A DNA stretch of 64,000 nt from Piezodorus guildinii (taxonomy: Eukaryota > Arthropoda > Insecta > Hemiptera > Pentatomidae): contig CM041293.1 in assembly GCA_023052935.1 (NCBI GenBank), forward strand, positions 169,033,341-169,097,340, written 5' to 3'. Of the stretch, positions 31,872 through 43,914 are shown piece after piece. The notes beneath the pieces are model-generated. The model searched no databases. It was not told where the DNA came from and saw only the letters and a list, made by a program, of their open reading frames with translations. Made by a program: the position numbers and the translations under genes. Within the stretch, counting starts at the first letter, position 1; every line of letters starts with the position of its first letter.

Positions 31872-34215
31872 CTGATCGGCTTACCATACAGTATGCATTA
31901 TATAACTCATAATCATTAAGGAAATGAGGTTTTGACCGGTTTCTCTGAGGTCTAGAAGTTCCTTCTGAATGCTCTGGATTGGATTCTTCATTCTGAAGTC
32001 TTGAAGGGTTTTCTGACTGCTCTGGATTACAATCATTCTGAGGTCTAGAAGTATCTTCTGGCTGCTCTGAAATATTAGTGTTATTCTCTTCACCATTTTT
32101 CCTTCCCTCTTCATAGCTTCCACCACTATTATGATAGACAATAGGTACATTTTTAACTTCTTTATAGGGCATTTGGCTCTCCTCGAATATCACATCTCTA
32201 GATCTAATAACTTTCTGCTCATCTGGCAACCAAATCCTATACCCACCACCACAATAACCAACCATCACCCCCTCCTTGCTTCTGGGATCAAATTTGGAAC
32301 CTTTAGGAAGAATGGTAGGCCATGCTCGGCAACCAAATATACGAAGTTTAGACAGATCATTTCTGCCATTCCATATTAATGAGGGAGTTTCACCTTTACT
32401 TAAGGCTGAAGTAGGTGACCTATTCAGTTCATAAGCAGAACATCGAGCTGCTTCCCCCCACAAGAACTTGGGGATACCGGAATCTGATACCTTAGTACGC
32501 ATCATGTCTAATAGTGTCCTATTCATTCTTTCACTCTTTCCGTTCATTTGAGGGCTATATGGCAATGAATATTCTAATTTTATACCTTTATCTGAACAAT
32601 ATTTTTGAAAAAATTTAGACGTAAATTCTCCTCCATTATCTAAACGTAGCCTTTTCACTGGGACACCCTGCTGCCTTTCTAGTTCCGCTATATAATCCAT
32701 CAGGTTTGTTTCAGCTTCGCTCTTCATATGGAGAAGTTTGACATGCACAAAATGAGTGAAGTCATCCAAAATCACCTGCATATACCTATGGCCTTCAACT
32801 GATTCAGGATTGAAAGGACCACATATATCAGAGTGAATTAATTCACCCACCTTTGATGTGCGTTTCCTATTATTTGGAAAGGGCTGTCTAGTAGCCTTAC
32901 CTTCAATGCATGCCGAACACTTCTTGTCACTATAGGGTAATCCTAAACTTTTGAGTCCATGCCGATCCAAATGTCCTAGCCGCTTATGCCATAGATCTCC
33001 ATCCGTAGCACTTGAAATGTTGCACTTGACTTGATTATCACTGGGTTCATCAAACGTAAATATGTACAATCCATTCACTCGTGGACAACTCAGCTTAAAA
33101 TTTCTTCCACAGATTTTCATCTCCTTAGAATCTGTAATCACTTTTAAGCCTTTTGAGGTAACTGCACTCACTGATAATAAATTATGTTTTAACCCCGGGA
33201 CTATTAAACCTTTAATGTTTACAATCCTACCTTGAGAGGTTACTCTTAGGGTACCTTCTTTTCTAGTAAACATCTTATCACCATTAGCTATATGTATGGC
33301 AACATCATGATTAAGATTAGAAACATTTGACAAAAGGGGTTCCACTTCTGCCTTAAAAAGATGGTTACTCACACCTGAATCGACTAAAAACACATTGTTA
33401 GATGATAGTTTAATATTACCACAATTTAGGGCCACCATTACAACTTCTTCTTCTACATCTGCCGTATTTCCCTGGATTGTTCCTCTTCTTTTCCCACGAA
33501 AGCTTCTATTATAAGATTTACTTCCACGGTTCTGCTTATTTTTGGGACATTGTGCCTTGAAATGTCTTTTATCCCCACATATAAAGCAACCACTCTGTGC
33601 TTTAAATGATACTTCTGATGATGATGCACAAGCTGATGACTTTGACTTTAACTTGGTATCTGTATCTAGAAGTCTGGCTCGCACAAAATCCATTTGGACT
33701 TCTAAATTAGTTTCTAGAGCTGTTACAACTGTGTTGAACTCATCTGGTAAAGACATCAACAGGTGACATACCTTGTCTGACTCCCCTAGAACTGTGCCTT
33801 GTTCTTGAAGGTTTCGGATAATGGTATCAAATGCCAAAAAATGTTCTTCCATATTTCCATGAAGAGAATATTTCAGGCCCATCAACTTCCTGTACCAAGT
33901 CAATTTTGAAAAAGAGGTAGATCTGACAAAAACCTTTTTTAAAGCATTTATCATTTCCTTGGAAGTTTGGCAATCCATGATTATTTCCAGATGTTTATCT
34001 GAAATGCCTTGGATAATGATGGACTTTGCCTTCGAGTCCTTAATGAGAAATTCCCTTTTCTCAGCACTAGAGGTAGGAGGATCTGCTTCCAACACATCTT
34101 TTACCTGTTCTCTTTCCAAAATAGATGACATTCTGAAAAACCAGCTGTTAAAACTTGTTCCGACGAGTACTGGAACTCCTGAAGTAGTAACTGACGCCAT
34201 AGTACCGGTAAACAA
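31819..34215 (-). CDS. Copia Gag-protease-integrase polyprotein (truncated by deletion)
   Basis: 798 codons. Order seen: UBN2/gag-like region (residues ~1-200), CCHC knuckle CFICGDKRHFKAQC, protease VDSGVSNHL, integrase zinc site (LWHKRLGHLD...CSACIEGK), and integrase core with D in HSDICGP, D in RLDNGGEF and E in GKSERMN. It ends in the linker before RT (PSSYEDANK), then shifts frame and stops. In intact relatives the RT follows in frame. A second Met six residues in (MASVTT) is also a plausible start. It could still supply virus-like particles and integrase. Confidence 0.85.
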   Translation of the reverse strand: MFTGTMASVTTSGVPVLVGTSFNSWFFRMSSILEREQVKDVLEADPPTSSAEKREFLIKDSKAKSIIIQGISDKHLEIIMDCQTSKEMINALKKVFVRSTSFSKLTWYRKLMGLKYSLHGNMEEHFLAFDTIIRNLQEQGTVLGESDKVCHLLMSLPDEFNTVVTALETNLEVQMDFVRARLLDTDTKLKSKSSACASSSEVSFKAQSGCFICGDKRHFKAQCPKNKQNRGSKSYNRSFRGKRRGTIQGNTADVEEEVVMVALNCGNIKLSSNNVFLVDSGVSNHLFKAEVEPLLSNVSNLNHDVAIHIANGDKMFTRKEGTLRVTSQGRIVNIKGLIVPGLKHNLLSVSAVTSKGLKVITDSKEMKICGRNFKLSCPRVNGLYIFTFDEPSDNQVKCNISSATDGDLWHKRLGHLDRHGLKSLGLPYSDKKCSACIEGKATRQPFPNNRKRTSKVGELIHSDICGPFNPESVEGHRYMQVILDDFTHFVHVKLLHMKSEAETNLMDYIAELERQQGVPVKRLRLDNGGEFTSKFFQKYCSDKGIKLEYSLPYSPQMNGKSERMNRTLLDMMRTKVSDSGIPKFLWGEAARCSAYELNRSPTSALSKGETPSLIWNGRNDLSKLRIFGCRAWPTILPKGSKFDPRSKEGVMVGYCGGGYRIWLPDEQKVIRSRDVIFEESQMPYKEVKNVPIVYHNSGGSYEEGRKNGEENNTNISEQPEDTSRPQNDCNPEQSENPSRLQNEESNPEHSEGTSRPQRNRSKPHFLNDYELYNAYCMVSRSDGVPSSYEDANKRRVQH

Positions 34216-34292
34216 AATTCACTAATAAAATAATATCACTTCGCGACTACGCGTTGACACTATACACAAATACTATGCTCTGCACAAATACT

Positions 34293-34306
34293 CTGGGCCC
34301 ATAACC
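34293..34306 (-). promoter_or_regulatory. Copia primer-binding site (initiator tRNA-Met, internal)
   Basis: The minus strand directly after the 5' LTR is GGTTATGGGCCCAG. This is complementary to the anticodon arm (CTGGGCCCATAACC) of initiator tRNA-Met, the primer arrangement known from Drosophila copia. Confidence 0.85.
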
Positions 34307-34504
34307 TATTAAAGTTATAGAGTATTAGGCAGTGGAATAAAAGAACCTTGTACTAGACAGCTTGTTTATTACTGCTATATACACAAACAACATGGCGCAG
34401 GGGACGCTACCAACTGGACTGTACTGTTTGTTGTTGGGCTGCTGTACACCTAGGTGGAAGTTCAGTGCCACAACTATCTTTACATATACAATCGATATTT
34501 AACA
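34307..34504 (-). repeat. Copia 5' LTR
   Basis: Same length and, as read, same sequence as the 3' LTR. It drives transcription toward lower coordinates. Confidence 0.9.
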
Positions 34505-35780
34505 TTTTACACCTATTTACGATTTTTTCAAAAACGGCTCTAACGATGTTGATTAAACTTGTTATACCGATGTAAATGGACGGGTTTAGATCATTTAGGT
34601 TTCATTCTGATTGAAATAGTTTGATAGGGCTTAAATGCCGATCTAAAATTTCTTCCTCTAAAGTACCTATAATTTTGTATTTTTTTATGAAATTGGCTGT
34701 ATAATCTTTTTATCATTGCTAAAAAACTGCTAAATATATAAGTCAAGTGCGAAAAGGAAAAGTACCAAACTGAAATTTCATAATTAAGACAATTTGATGC
34801 TCGAGGTGTTAGCATTGTTAGAAAACGGGTAAATACATAAGTTGAACGAATTTAATACCCAGCAAAGAGATGAAAATAGCAAAATTATATTTTGATTGCT
34901 ATTTTTGTGATCTTGAACAAAACAAAAGAAATATAGATGTATAATATACCAATAGAAAGCTTAGGACTTCAGAAAAAATATAATCTTATACGATATCTTA
35001 TTGTAAAGGCTAAAGAAAAGGGTGAAAAGGGATTAACTGACTGATTATTATAGATTGTTTAATAAAAATAAAACTTGAGTGTTGAAACTACTTAATTGTT
35101 CTATTAACCGACCGCCACCCGGACTAATTCCATTTGGTATTTAATAAAACACATTTTTTTATCCAAACTAAATGTAATTAATTCTCTATCCCTTTTACCT
35201 TCACTTAAAAACAATACCGTTTTGTTTTTGTTTTTTTATGCAGATTATTTGAATTTTAGATAACAAAAAAAAAATTTTGAATTGAATTTTTGACTAGGGA
35301 TGTAACCAGCCTATTAACGATTCGGGCACTATTCTTTAGTGCCGACCTTTGAAGAGTTGAATTCCCGGCGGTACTTTTTCTTTGAAGTTAGATATTCCCG
35401 AATAGGCTAAGGTTTTGTCACCCATCTCCAGTGCATCCTATGAAGTAAGCCTACTCCTTGGGAAGTATTGGTACGTCATCCCAAAGCTTGAGGTGAGTCA
35501 AGGAAAATTTAGAGAAATTTTAAGAAAAATTATACAGAGGCATGTAAACGTTAAGGGATAGTGATGAAAAAACTATAAACTAACTGATTATTTTAGATAA
35601 TAATAGAGTAGATTATTTAATAAAACAAATATTCTGTTAATAATCGAATGTAAATAGTTCTTTAACAATTTATTTAAAAATTCTTAAATTGATATAAATA
35701 ACGGAGATAAGTAAAAGTCGTGTTTTGCGCGTACCTTTTTTTTTATAATTTTGTGATTTCCGTTTTAATATTAATTGTGA

Positions 35781-35902
35781 TTGTTGCCATTGGGTAGTTC
35801 TTCTTCAAGTTTGTTTCACGCCATTTAACTTTTGTCACATTTACTTGTTGTACCTTGAAGTACAATTGTAAATTTCAATAAATGATGTTAAAAAAAAAAA
35901 AT
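35781..35902 (+). mobile_element. 122-bp LINE 3'-end insertion with 12-bp target duplication
   Basis: Flanked by TATTAATTGTGA at 35,769-35,780 and 35,903-35,914. The content is only the LINE 3' UTR (ACTTGTTGTA...ACAATTGTAAATTTCAATAA) and poly(A). The same 3' end is at 9,240-9,290. Empty sites are at about 2,660 and 58,630. Confidence 0.8.
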
Positions 35903-36840
35903 TATTAATTGTGAAAATTCAACTTTAGTTTAATATTTTTGTTTTAAAATATCGTTTTTTTCCAAAGGTAGTTTCTTTGCAAGACTATATCAAGGCTATC
36001 GTAACTGCTTGCGTTATATTTAAAAAAAAGAAAAGGAGTTAAAGAACAAAACAAAGAAAGAAAATATCGGATTTGAATTTGAATCCGTGACAAAGAAACT
36101 CCTTTGTTCGCGTACTTTCTTATTTTTATTATTTAAATAATATCATAAATCCCAACATTTCGAACTGTCGATATTTTGACCGGGTTGAAGGATTAACAGG
36201 TACAAGATAACGGACCAGTATTTCCAAGGCTTGGATATATTTCCTACCTGTCGAGTACCGAGTGGGCCATAACTCAGTCCCTGCAATAAAATGCTTGGAT
36301 TTCTCTGCTAAAATGAATCCCCATAACCAAAACTTGGAATATGTAATGCAACAAACTTGTACTCCTTAAATACCTTATTCAATTTAATTTTTTATTAATA
36401 TTAATTTATTATATATTTAAAGCTTTTAAAAATATTGGGGTCATCTATTTGACTCTACCAGACTGATGTTATCAATGAAGTTCTAAATTCAAAACCACAG
36501 TTGATACAGATTCAGACTCAAAGTTTCTGTTCCACATTTATCTACCAAGTTGACAACAACTTTTGAAAAGTATCAAAATACTGCTAGGGCGAGGATAGGC
36601 TGTACATATTTCACCTCACAGTCTTTATTTTACCTCTATTAACTTGTGGTGGTTATAAAAATTCTCGAAATATGAAAAATAAGTTTATTAGGAAATAGAT
36701 TCACTTTTATTTAGATATTTTTCTTCATCTTCGTGGTACAAGCTGTAGAAATTTCGTAGTTGATAATATTCCTTCTTGATAGATAATAATATTCAAACCT
36801 GGCCAAAATTCAATTCTTTGTATGTTTGAAATAAAGCATT

Positions 36841-36842
<2 letters not shown>

Positions 36843-36888
<46 letters not shown>

Positions 36889-38821
36889 TTATCGAGCAAT
36901 ATTACAATCTGTCCAATTCAGGACATTTTTAATAGTGATAACGTACAACAATCATACTACATTCACACGATATATACAAAACAATAAATTTATATAATAA
37001 TAATAATAAAATATACATATATACAAAATAAAATCAATAAAAATATATACAATAGTCACTCATACCTATATACAATTCACAAGCATACAGCACGTGAGTG
37101 GAGAATCTAGCCAATGCTAGAACTCCAATATACATGTTACAAGTGGTCACGAGGCCACTGCCGTTTCAACCTTCTAGGTGGGTTGTAAGGATGAGTGGAG
37201 CTGGATAGGGATTGAGCTAGAGGATTAGGATGATGAATGAGATTCTGGTGGAATTTGGAAAATTTGGATGGAATCAGGTCTGAAAGAAAAGGAACATTAA
37301 GGTCGTGGTGCAAGGTATAGTTGGAAACATAATAAGGAGCATTTACTATTGTACGGAGGACTTTGGATTGAAAGGATTGAATGCGTTTGATGTTAGTACG
37401 TTTAGCTGTCCCCCACAGTTCAAGTCCGTAGGTCCAGATGGGCTTCAGTATTGTCCTGTAGATTAATAATTTGTTGTCAACTGTAAGTTCAGATTTTCTG
37501 TTGAGTAGTCGGTATAACTGTCCGAATCGTCGGTTGAGTTCTTGTCTTTTAAGTCTTGTATGTGGGTTCCAAGTCAATCTTTTGTCTAACAGTAAGCCAA
37601 GATACCGGACTGTATCTGAAGGAGGAATTGGAATGGAATTGAAGTAAACTGGCGGACAGGAGTTTCGTCGAAGAGTGAAGGTTACGTGTTTGCATTTGGC
37701 TTCGTTCACCTTTATGCGCCAAGCACTACACCAGTCTTCGATAAGAGAAAGGTGTCTTTGCAGGTTTAAGGATGCTGTTTCAGGATTGGAACTGGATGAT
37801 AGGATGGCGGTGTCGTCTGCAAAAGTTGCCAGAAAGGTATCAGGAAGTGTAGGAATATCAGCAGTGTAAAGGATGTAGAGGACGGGTCCCAAGACGCTGC
37901 CTTGAGGAACACCGGCCTCAACGGGATAAAGGTTAGAAAATTCTACACCACAGCGAACGCGGAAGGAACGGTTTGAGAGATAGGATCGGAGAACGAGGTA
38001 TAGAGACTGGGGTAAATGGGTTTTCAGCTTGAAGAGTAATCCAGTGTGCCATACCCGGTCAAAAGCTTGCGCAATGTCCAGAAACGCACCAGAACAATAC
38101 TCTTTGCATTCAAGAGCTGAGGAAATATGGTCTACAACTCGGAGCCCCTGTTAAACTGTGGAATGGTGAGGACGGAATCCAAACTGATGGGAAGGAAGAT
38201 TTTGAGATTCTAGTATGGGTAGGATACGTATAAGAAGAAGCCTTTCGAAGATTTTTGAGAGGATGGGGAGTAGACTAATAGGCCTGTAGGATGAAGTGTT
38301 GTTGGAAGGTTTGCCTGGTTTTAGAAAAAGAATGATAGTGGAATGTTTCCATAACAGAGGAAAATAGGTGGTGCGTAGGATGCAGTTGTAAATATAAGTA
38401 AGGAATATAATAGCTTTCTGCGGAAGTTGTCGGAGGATCTGGGGAGTAAGGAGATCGTGTCCAGGAGATTTACGGAGGGTAAGTTTTTGGAGAAGATATT
38501 TGACCTCAGAGGGATTAATAGCTTTAGGAGGTAGGGAAAGTGGAATCGGTGACAAAAGAAAGTCTTGCACTGTTGCGGTGTGATTGGCTTGGGATTCCGG
38601 GTGAGGAGTGAAAACTTTGGAGAGGTGTGTGGCGAATTCCTCGGCTTTATCTTCATCAGACGCAGCCCAGGAGTTATCACCACGTCGGAGAGGATGGGAA
38701 ACTTGATGGTATTTTAGGATCTTTTTCGTGACATTCCACAGGGAATTATCACGAGCTGATAGAGAGGAGAGGTAGGAATTAAAGGACTGGGAACGGAAGG
38801 TCGCCAACTCCCTCTTCAATT
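36843..38821 (-). mobile_element. 5'-truncated, near-intact Jockey LINE with ~100-bp target duplication
   Basis: The 44-T run (36,843-36,886) is its poly(A) tail. The RT is open from 38,821 to about 38,155 and from 37,892 to 37,137, with one stop (TAA) between. Motifs: APINPSEVKYLL-like linker, RKSPGHDLLTPQILRQLP, SSYRPISLLPILSKIFERLL, DIAQAFDRVWH, AGVPQGSVLGP, FADDTAIL, WTYGLELWG, PPRRLKRQWPRD. The flanks 36,742-36,842 and 38,822-38,918 are direct copies of each other. The empty site is present in the other repeat copies. It lacks gag and endonuclease. Confidence 0.88.
37137..37892 (-). CDS. LINE reverse transcriptase, C-terminal half
   Basis: 251 codons from just inside GSVLGPVLYILYT. Contains the catalytic FADD, LGLLLDKRLTWNPH and the family C-terminus. 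It is one stop codon away from joining the upstream RT piece. Decay is light compared with the other LINEs here. Confidence 0.7.
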   Translation of the reverse strand: MGPVLYILYTADIPTLPDTFLATFADDTAILSSSSNPETASLNLQRHLSLIEDWCSAWRIKVNEAKCKHVTFTLRRNSCPPVYFNSIPIPPSDTVRYLGLLLDKRLTWNPHTRLKRQELNRRFGQLYRLLNRKSELTVDNKLLIYRTILKPIWTYGLELWGTAKRTNIKRIQSFQSKVLRTIVNAPYYVSNYTLHHDLNVPFLSDLIPSKFSKFHQNLIHHPNPLAQSLSSSTHPYNPPRRLKRQWPRDHL

Positions 38822-39114
38822 GCTGTAGAAATTTCGTAGTTGATAATATTCCTTCTTGATTAATAATAATATTCAAACCTGGCCAAAATTCTTTGTATGT
38901 TTGAAATAAAGCATTTCTAGTTTTCGAAAAATGTCCCAAGCTTTAATTTCTTACAGGTTACAAACGAAACAAAAACTAAAATTATAAAAAGATTATCCTA
39001 TACAAATTTGGTTTTCACATTACTTCAAAATAAAGTATTGTTAATTAGGATTAGAAAAAATCTCGTAAATATACATTAACACAGACAATAAACATCTATT
39101 AAAGAAAAGAGGCT

Positions 39115-39971
39115 TGTTCACGCCATATGTTACGGCCTGATAAGGTTTTTATAGTTTTTCAATCGAAAAATTATAAGTTCATAATTTTATGATATTTATA
39201 ATAAGATCATTTTTTTTTGTTTAAATCTTTATTTTTTAATTTCTTTTTAAAATAGTTATTTTAAATATAATTATAAGTTTTTAAACGAGAGCAGTAGAAG
39301 AGAAAGACAGAAGACGATCGTACTTCAATTGTTTTTTGACTGCCTCGTGCGAGTCGAGTCTTAAGCTAGCGTCTGAGCGGTGAAGATGTGCCGTATATAG
39401 ACCCAAGATTCCTCTCAACGTTTGAACGTTTGGAAACGAATTTCTTCATCTTCTCATCGCTCCCCTTGGAACTTGGAAGAGCCGCCTTGCGGACATTTTC
39501 AACACCCAAGAGAACTTGGTCCAAGCCGCCCTGCGGTAATTTTCTTCAATACTCAAGACGACTCGTTCAAGCCGCCCTGCGGTCGTTTTCTTCAACACTC
39601 AACTGGACATCTTTACGTGAATATAACCTATCTTTATCCATTAATGGAACATTTAATTTCTTAATTCTTATTCAAAAACTGTTTAATTTGATAACTATTT
39701 TTTTTACATCTTTGAGCATTAATTAAGTTAAGTTTGTTTCTTCTATTTTTACAATTATAATTAGGTTAATTTTTCTTATATAAATTTATTAGGTTAATTT
39801 GTTTCTTATCATCCTTATATGTATTTCAGTGTATTAAATGTATTGTGATTCGTCGTTTGCTTTCATTATTTTAAATCTATACAGTCCACTTATTTATTTC
39901 AATAGAACCACCCTCAATTATGAGTTGTCACTTGGAAGTACTATTCTTTCATGGATAGCTCAGCGTATATA
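39115..39971. mobile_element. 857-bp insertion, solo-LTR-like
   Basis: Flanked by AGGCT at 39,110-39,114 and 39,972-39,976. Absent from the other copies of the host repeat (for example 3,885-3,900). It begins TGTTCACGCC, as LTRs do, but ends TATA rather than CA. It contains three imperfect ~54-bp repeats with AAGCCGCCCTGCGG (39,478-39,600). The ORFs over it are repeat artefacts. A Gypsy- or Pao-type solo LTR is the best guess. Confidence 0.45.
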
Positions 39972-42929
39972 AGGCTAATTGCTTCTTGTATAGTTTAAAT
40001 CCTGGTTCTTTCCGTGTAAAGATTGAGATCTTTATAAAGTTGTTTTTAATTATTAAATTTTAAATCTATAGTAAATATTATGTTTTATATCAACTTTTTT
40101 TACTCTCATTTAACAACTATTTATTCCATCATCTCCTCAGCAATCAATCTATCGAATAATTGTATACAAAATTTAGAATAATAGTTATATTTTACTCTAA
40201 AATAAGGAACACTACAAATATGTCAACAAAAACGTTTCTTTTTTTTTCTCAATGATTTTATGATATTAGAGTGAGGTACAATTACAGTATCTCTGCATGC
40301 ACATGTGTTTAGTATTATATAGTCATACATAAATGTACTATTGTCGTTGTATTTACTACTTTATAAATTATGCAAGTAGTTATATGTCGTTTAAGTCATC
40401 GTATTTACTTTTATAAATAATTATTTAAGTATAACCTTATGTTTGTTTTTGTAATGTTTTTATTTATATGCCAGACAAAAGACCCAGTTTTTGTACTTTA
40501 TTGTTATTCTTAGGGGCTAGAAAAACTTTTCTTTCTTTCTATAAAATTTTATAGGAATTTTCGAAAAATGTTATAAAAATTATAATTAATTTTAATATAG
40601 AAATCGTATACACTTAATATTTACTTACTTAATAATCGTATACACTTAATGCATCACCTCTTTTTTATATTAATAGTCACGATGTTTTAAAAAATAGTTT
40701 ATTCCCGTAATATATAGGAATTTGTTACATGGTCACGTGTCATGACCTGATAAGTCATTTCTCCATGTCCTTCCAACCTCCCCCCCGAAGTCCCCTAGCC
40801 GCCATAGCCCCATGTAGCCCTGCCACCCACCTCCTTTCCGGCCGACCAATCATCTTCCTCCTTCCATGAGGTACATGGTGAAGAACTCTGTTCGGCAATC
40901 GGTCGTCCGGCATCCTCATATCATGTCCATAAAATCATTGAAAGAAAAAAAAAAGAAACGATATTGTTGACATATTTGTAGTGTTCCTTGTTTTAGAGTA
41001 AAATATAACTATTATTCTAAATTTCGTATACAATTATTCGATAGATTGATTACTGAGGAGATGATGGAATAATTGGTTTTTAAATGAGAGTGAAAAAAGT
41101 TTATATAAAACATAATATTTACTATGGATTTAAAATTTAATTATTAAAAAACAATTTTATCAAGATCTCAATATTTACAAGGAAAAAACCATGAATTAAA
41201 TTATACAAAAAGTTATTAGGGTCTTTTCTTTAATAGATGTTTATTGTCAGTGTTAATGTTTATTTACGAGAATTTTCCTAATCACAATTCACAATATTAT
41301 TAATCAGGAAGGAATATTATCAACTACGAAATTTCTACAGCTTGTACCATGAAGATGAAGCAAAATATCTAAATAAAAGTGAATCTATATCCTTATAAAC
41401 TTCTTTTTCATTTTTCGAGAATTTTTATAACAACCACATGTTAAAAGAGGTAAAATAAAGGCTGTGAGGTGAAATATGTATAGCCTATCCTCGCCCTAGC
41501 AGTATTTTGATACTTTCCATAATTTTTCAAAACTTGTTATCAACTTGGTAGATAAATGTGGAACAGAAATTTTGAGTCTATGATGTTACTTCAGTCTGGT
41601 AGATTCGAATAGGTGACCTCAATATTTCTAAAAGCTTTAAATATATAATAAATTAATATTAATAAAAAATTAAATTGAATAAGGTATTTAAGGAGTACAA
41701 GTTTGTTGCATTACATATTCCAAGTTTTGGTTATGGGGATTCATTTTAGCAGAGAAATCCAAGCATTTTATTGCAGGGACTGAGTTATGGCCCACTCGGT
41801 ACTCGGCAGGTAGGAAATATATCCAAGCCTTGGGAACACTGATCCGTTATCTTGGACCTGTTAATCCTTCGAACCGGTCAAAATATTGACAGTTCGAAAT
41901 GTTGGGATTTATTTGACATTTATATTCTTAAATACAAAAATATCTGGTGCGGGCAACACACGACTTTCACATACCTCCATTTTTAAAATCAATAATAGAA
42001 TTTTTAAATACAGTTAGGGATAAAAAAAATACGTAAAACTATTAAAAAATTAATTGAATTGAATTTATATTGAAACACGTGTTTAATTAAACAATCTATT
42101 TTATTATTATGTTAAATAATAAGTTAGTTTTATCTTCTTTTCATCACTCTCTATTCATTTTTAAAAACATGAGTATAAGATAATATTTTTTCTAAAATCT
42201 TTAGCTTTCCAACGGTGTATCATACATGTATATTACTGTTCTTATCTTCAAAAACAAAAAATGCATTAAAAAAAATATTTCAGTTTTTCCTTTAGTTGAG
42301 TATTGAATTTATCTATTTACCTGTATTTTATCAATGGTAACAAGATAATATAGTTATTTTTATAGAATCAACAAAATTAAAGGTAGTTTAGGGAAAGAAA
42401 ATTTAAAATATCGGCATTTAAGCCCTGTCAGACCATTTAAATCAGAATGAAACCTACATAATATTCAATTTTACATCAACAGAGCGAGTGTAATCAAAAT
42501 AGTCGGAACCATTTTTGAGAAAATCGAAAAAAGGTGGAAAATGCATAGTGTAAAGTGGCTCTTCTGGTAAGCTCATCTTGATGAAAAAGGTTAACGTCTC
42601 AGGAGTATATTTATCTTAAATATGAAATTTCAGTTTCATAGGACTTACCGTTTCCGCCCGGGAGTTAGCACACACACACACACACAGACCTTTTTGCGGG
42701 ACTTGGTTATTTGGACTCAGGGGACCCTAAAATGTGTATTTCCGTTGAAAACTGGAATTCGAAATTTTTAACGATCGCAATACTTTCCCTTACTATAGTA
42801 AGTGAAAGTAAAAATATAGTCTTACCATGAATAATGTGATTGGTTGAGACAACACAGATGTGCGATTAAACAGCAAAATGTTTTTCGTATCTTCAAGACG
42901 ATCATCACTTCTCCCCAAACTAATCCCCA

Positions 42930-43085
42930 TTTTTTTTTCCCATTAAATCAACAATTTTTATTTAGTAATATTACAATCTGTCCTGATTTGGACATCAAAA
43001 ATATGGTGAAAGAAAACATTCATACAATATTTACACAGCATTAAAATTATAATAAAATATATATACAATAATGAATCAATAAAAT
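42930..43085 (-). mobile_element. LINE 3'-end scrap
   Basis: AGTAATATTACAATCTGTCC at 42,964 matches the 3' ends of the LINEs at 36.9 and 49.6 kb. A T run precedes it. No coding sequence. Confidence 0.6.
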
Positions 43086-43914
43086 AATCTCCATTAGAGT
43101 TTTAAAACAAATAGCGTTAGATGTTTAGGAGTATACATCTTTAAATAAGCAAATCTTATTACACATAAATTAGTGAAGTTGATGTTAAAACCTTAAAACT
43201 TGGTATTTAAATCATAAAAATTTATGATTAAGGTGCGGGCAAGACACGACTTTCACTTACCTCCGTTTTTAAAATCGATTATAGAATTTTTGAATACAGT
43301 ACGAGATAAAAATGAATGAAACCATTAGAGAATTAATGAAATGGAATTTCTATAGAAACACGTTTTATTAAAAAATCTAGTATACTATTATCTATTATAA
43401 TCACTTAGTTTTATCGGCTTTTTATCAGTCTTGGTTATATTTTAAAAGCTTGTGTATGAGATAATATTTTTTTCTAAAATCTTTAACTTCCCAACGGTAT
43501 ATCATACATGTATATTACTGTTCTTATGTTCAAAAACAAAAAATTGCATTAAAAAAATATTTTTTTCAGTTTTCTCCTTTAGTTATTTTTCAAATTTGCT
43601 CAACTTGCATATTTAGCTGTAATTTATCAATGCTAACAAGAAAATGGGGTTTATTTTTATAAAATCTAGAAAATTAAGGGTACTAAAGAGGAAGACAATT
43701 ATCGGCATTTAAGCCCTGTCAGACCATTTCAATCAGAATGAAACCTACACAATATTAAAGCCCATTACATTATACATCAATATAGCGAGTTTAATCAGAA
43801 TCGTTAGAGCTGTTTTTTTAAAAAATAATAAAAAATGATAGGCTCCCCTGATTCCAAATAACCAAATCCCGAAAAAATCCATGCGTTTCTCTGTGTGTAT
43901 GGTAAGTCTTGGGC

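Larger units (their letters stand above)
30545..34504 (-). mobile_element. Copia-type LTR retrotransposon, RT-deleted, with 5-bp target duplication
   Basis: LTRs at 30,545-30,742 and 34,307-34,504 are both 198 bp and look identical by eye. The target duplication TTTTA is at 30,540-30,544 and 34,505-34,509. The element is on the minus strand, so the 5' LTR is the higher one. Total ~3.96 kb against ~5 kb for intact copia elements. It inserted into the high-copy repeat of the palindrome arms. Coding capacity covers gag, protease, integrase, the RT end and RNase H. Identical LTRs mean recent insertion. Confidence 0.93.
34510..40930 (+). repeat. High-copy repeat unit, middle direct copy (interrupted)
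   Basis: Same orientation as 1,260-4,870, with the 5' part displaced to 30,430-30,544 by the copia insertion. Interrupted by a LINE 3' end (35,781-35,902), a truncated LINE (36,843-38,821) and a solo-LTR-like insert (39,115-39,971). Segment 40,279-40,640 is the ~340-bp stretch missing from the left arm. It joins an inverse copy at about 40,930. Confidence 0.8.

Noticed and set aside
31002..32379. + strand ORFs over the copia element
   Set aside because: Antisense shadows of the copia polyprotein.
39388..39726. Two overlapping + ORFs of 112 and 80 codons
   Set aside because: Both read through the 54-bp repeats of the solo-LTR-like insert; no coding signature.
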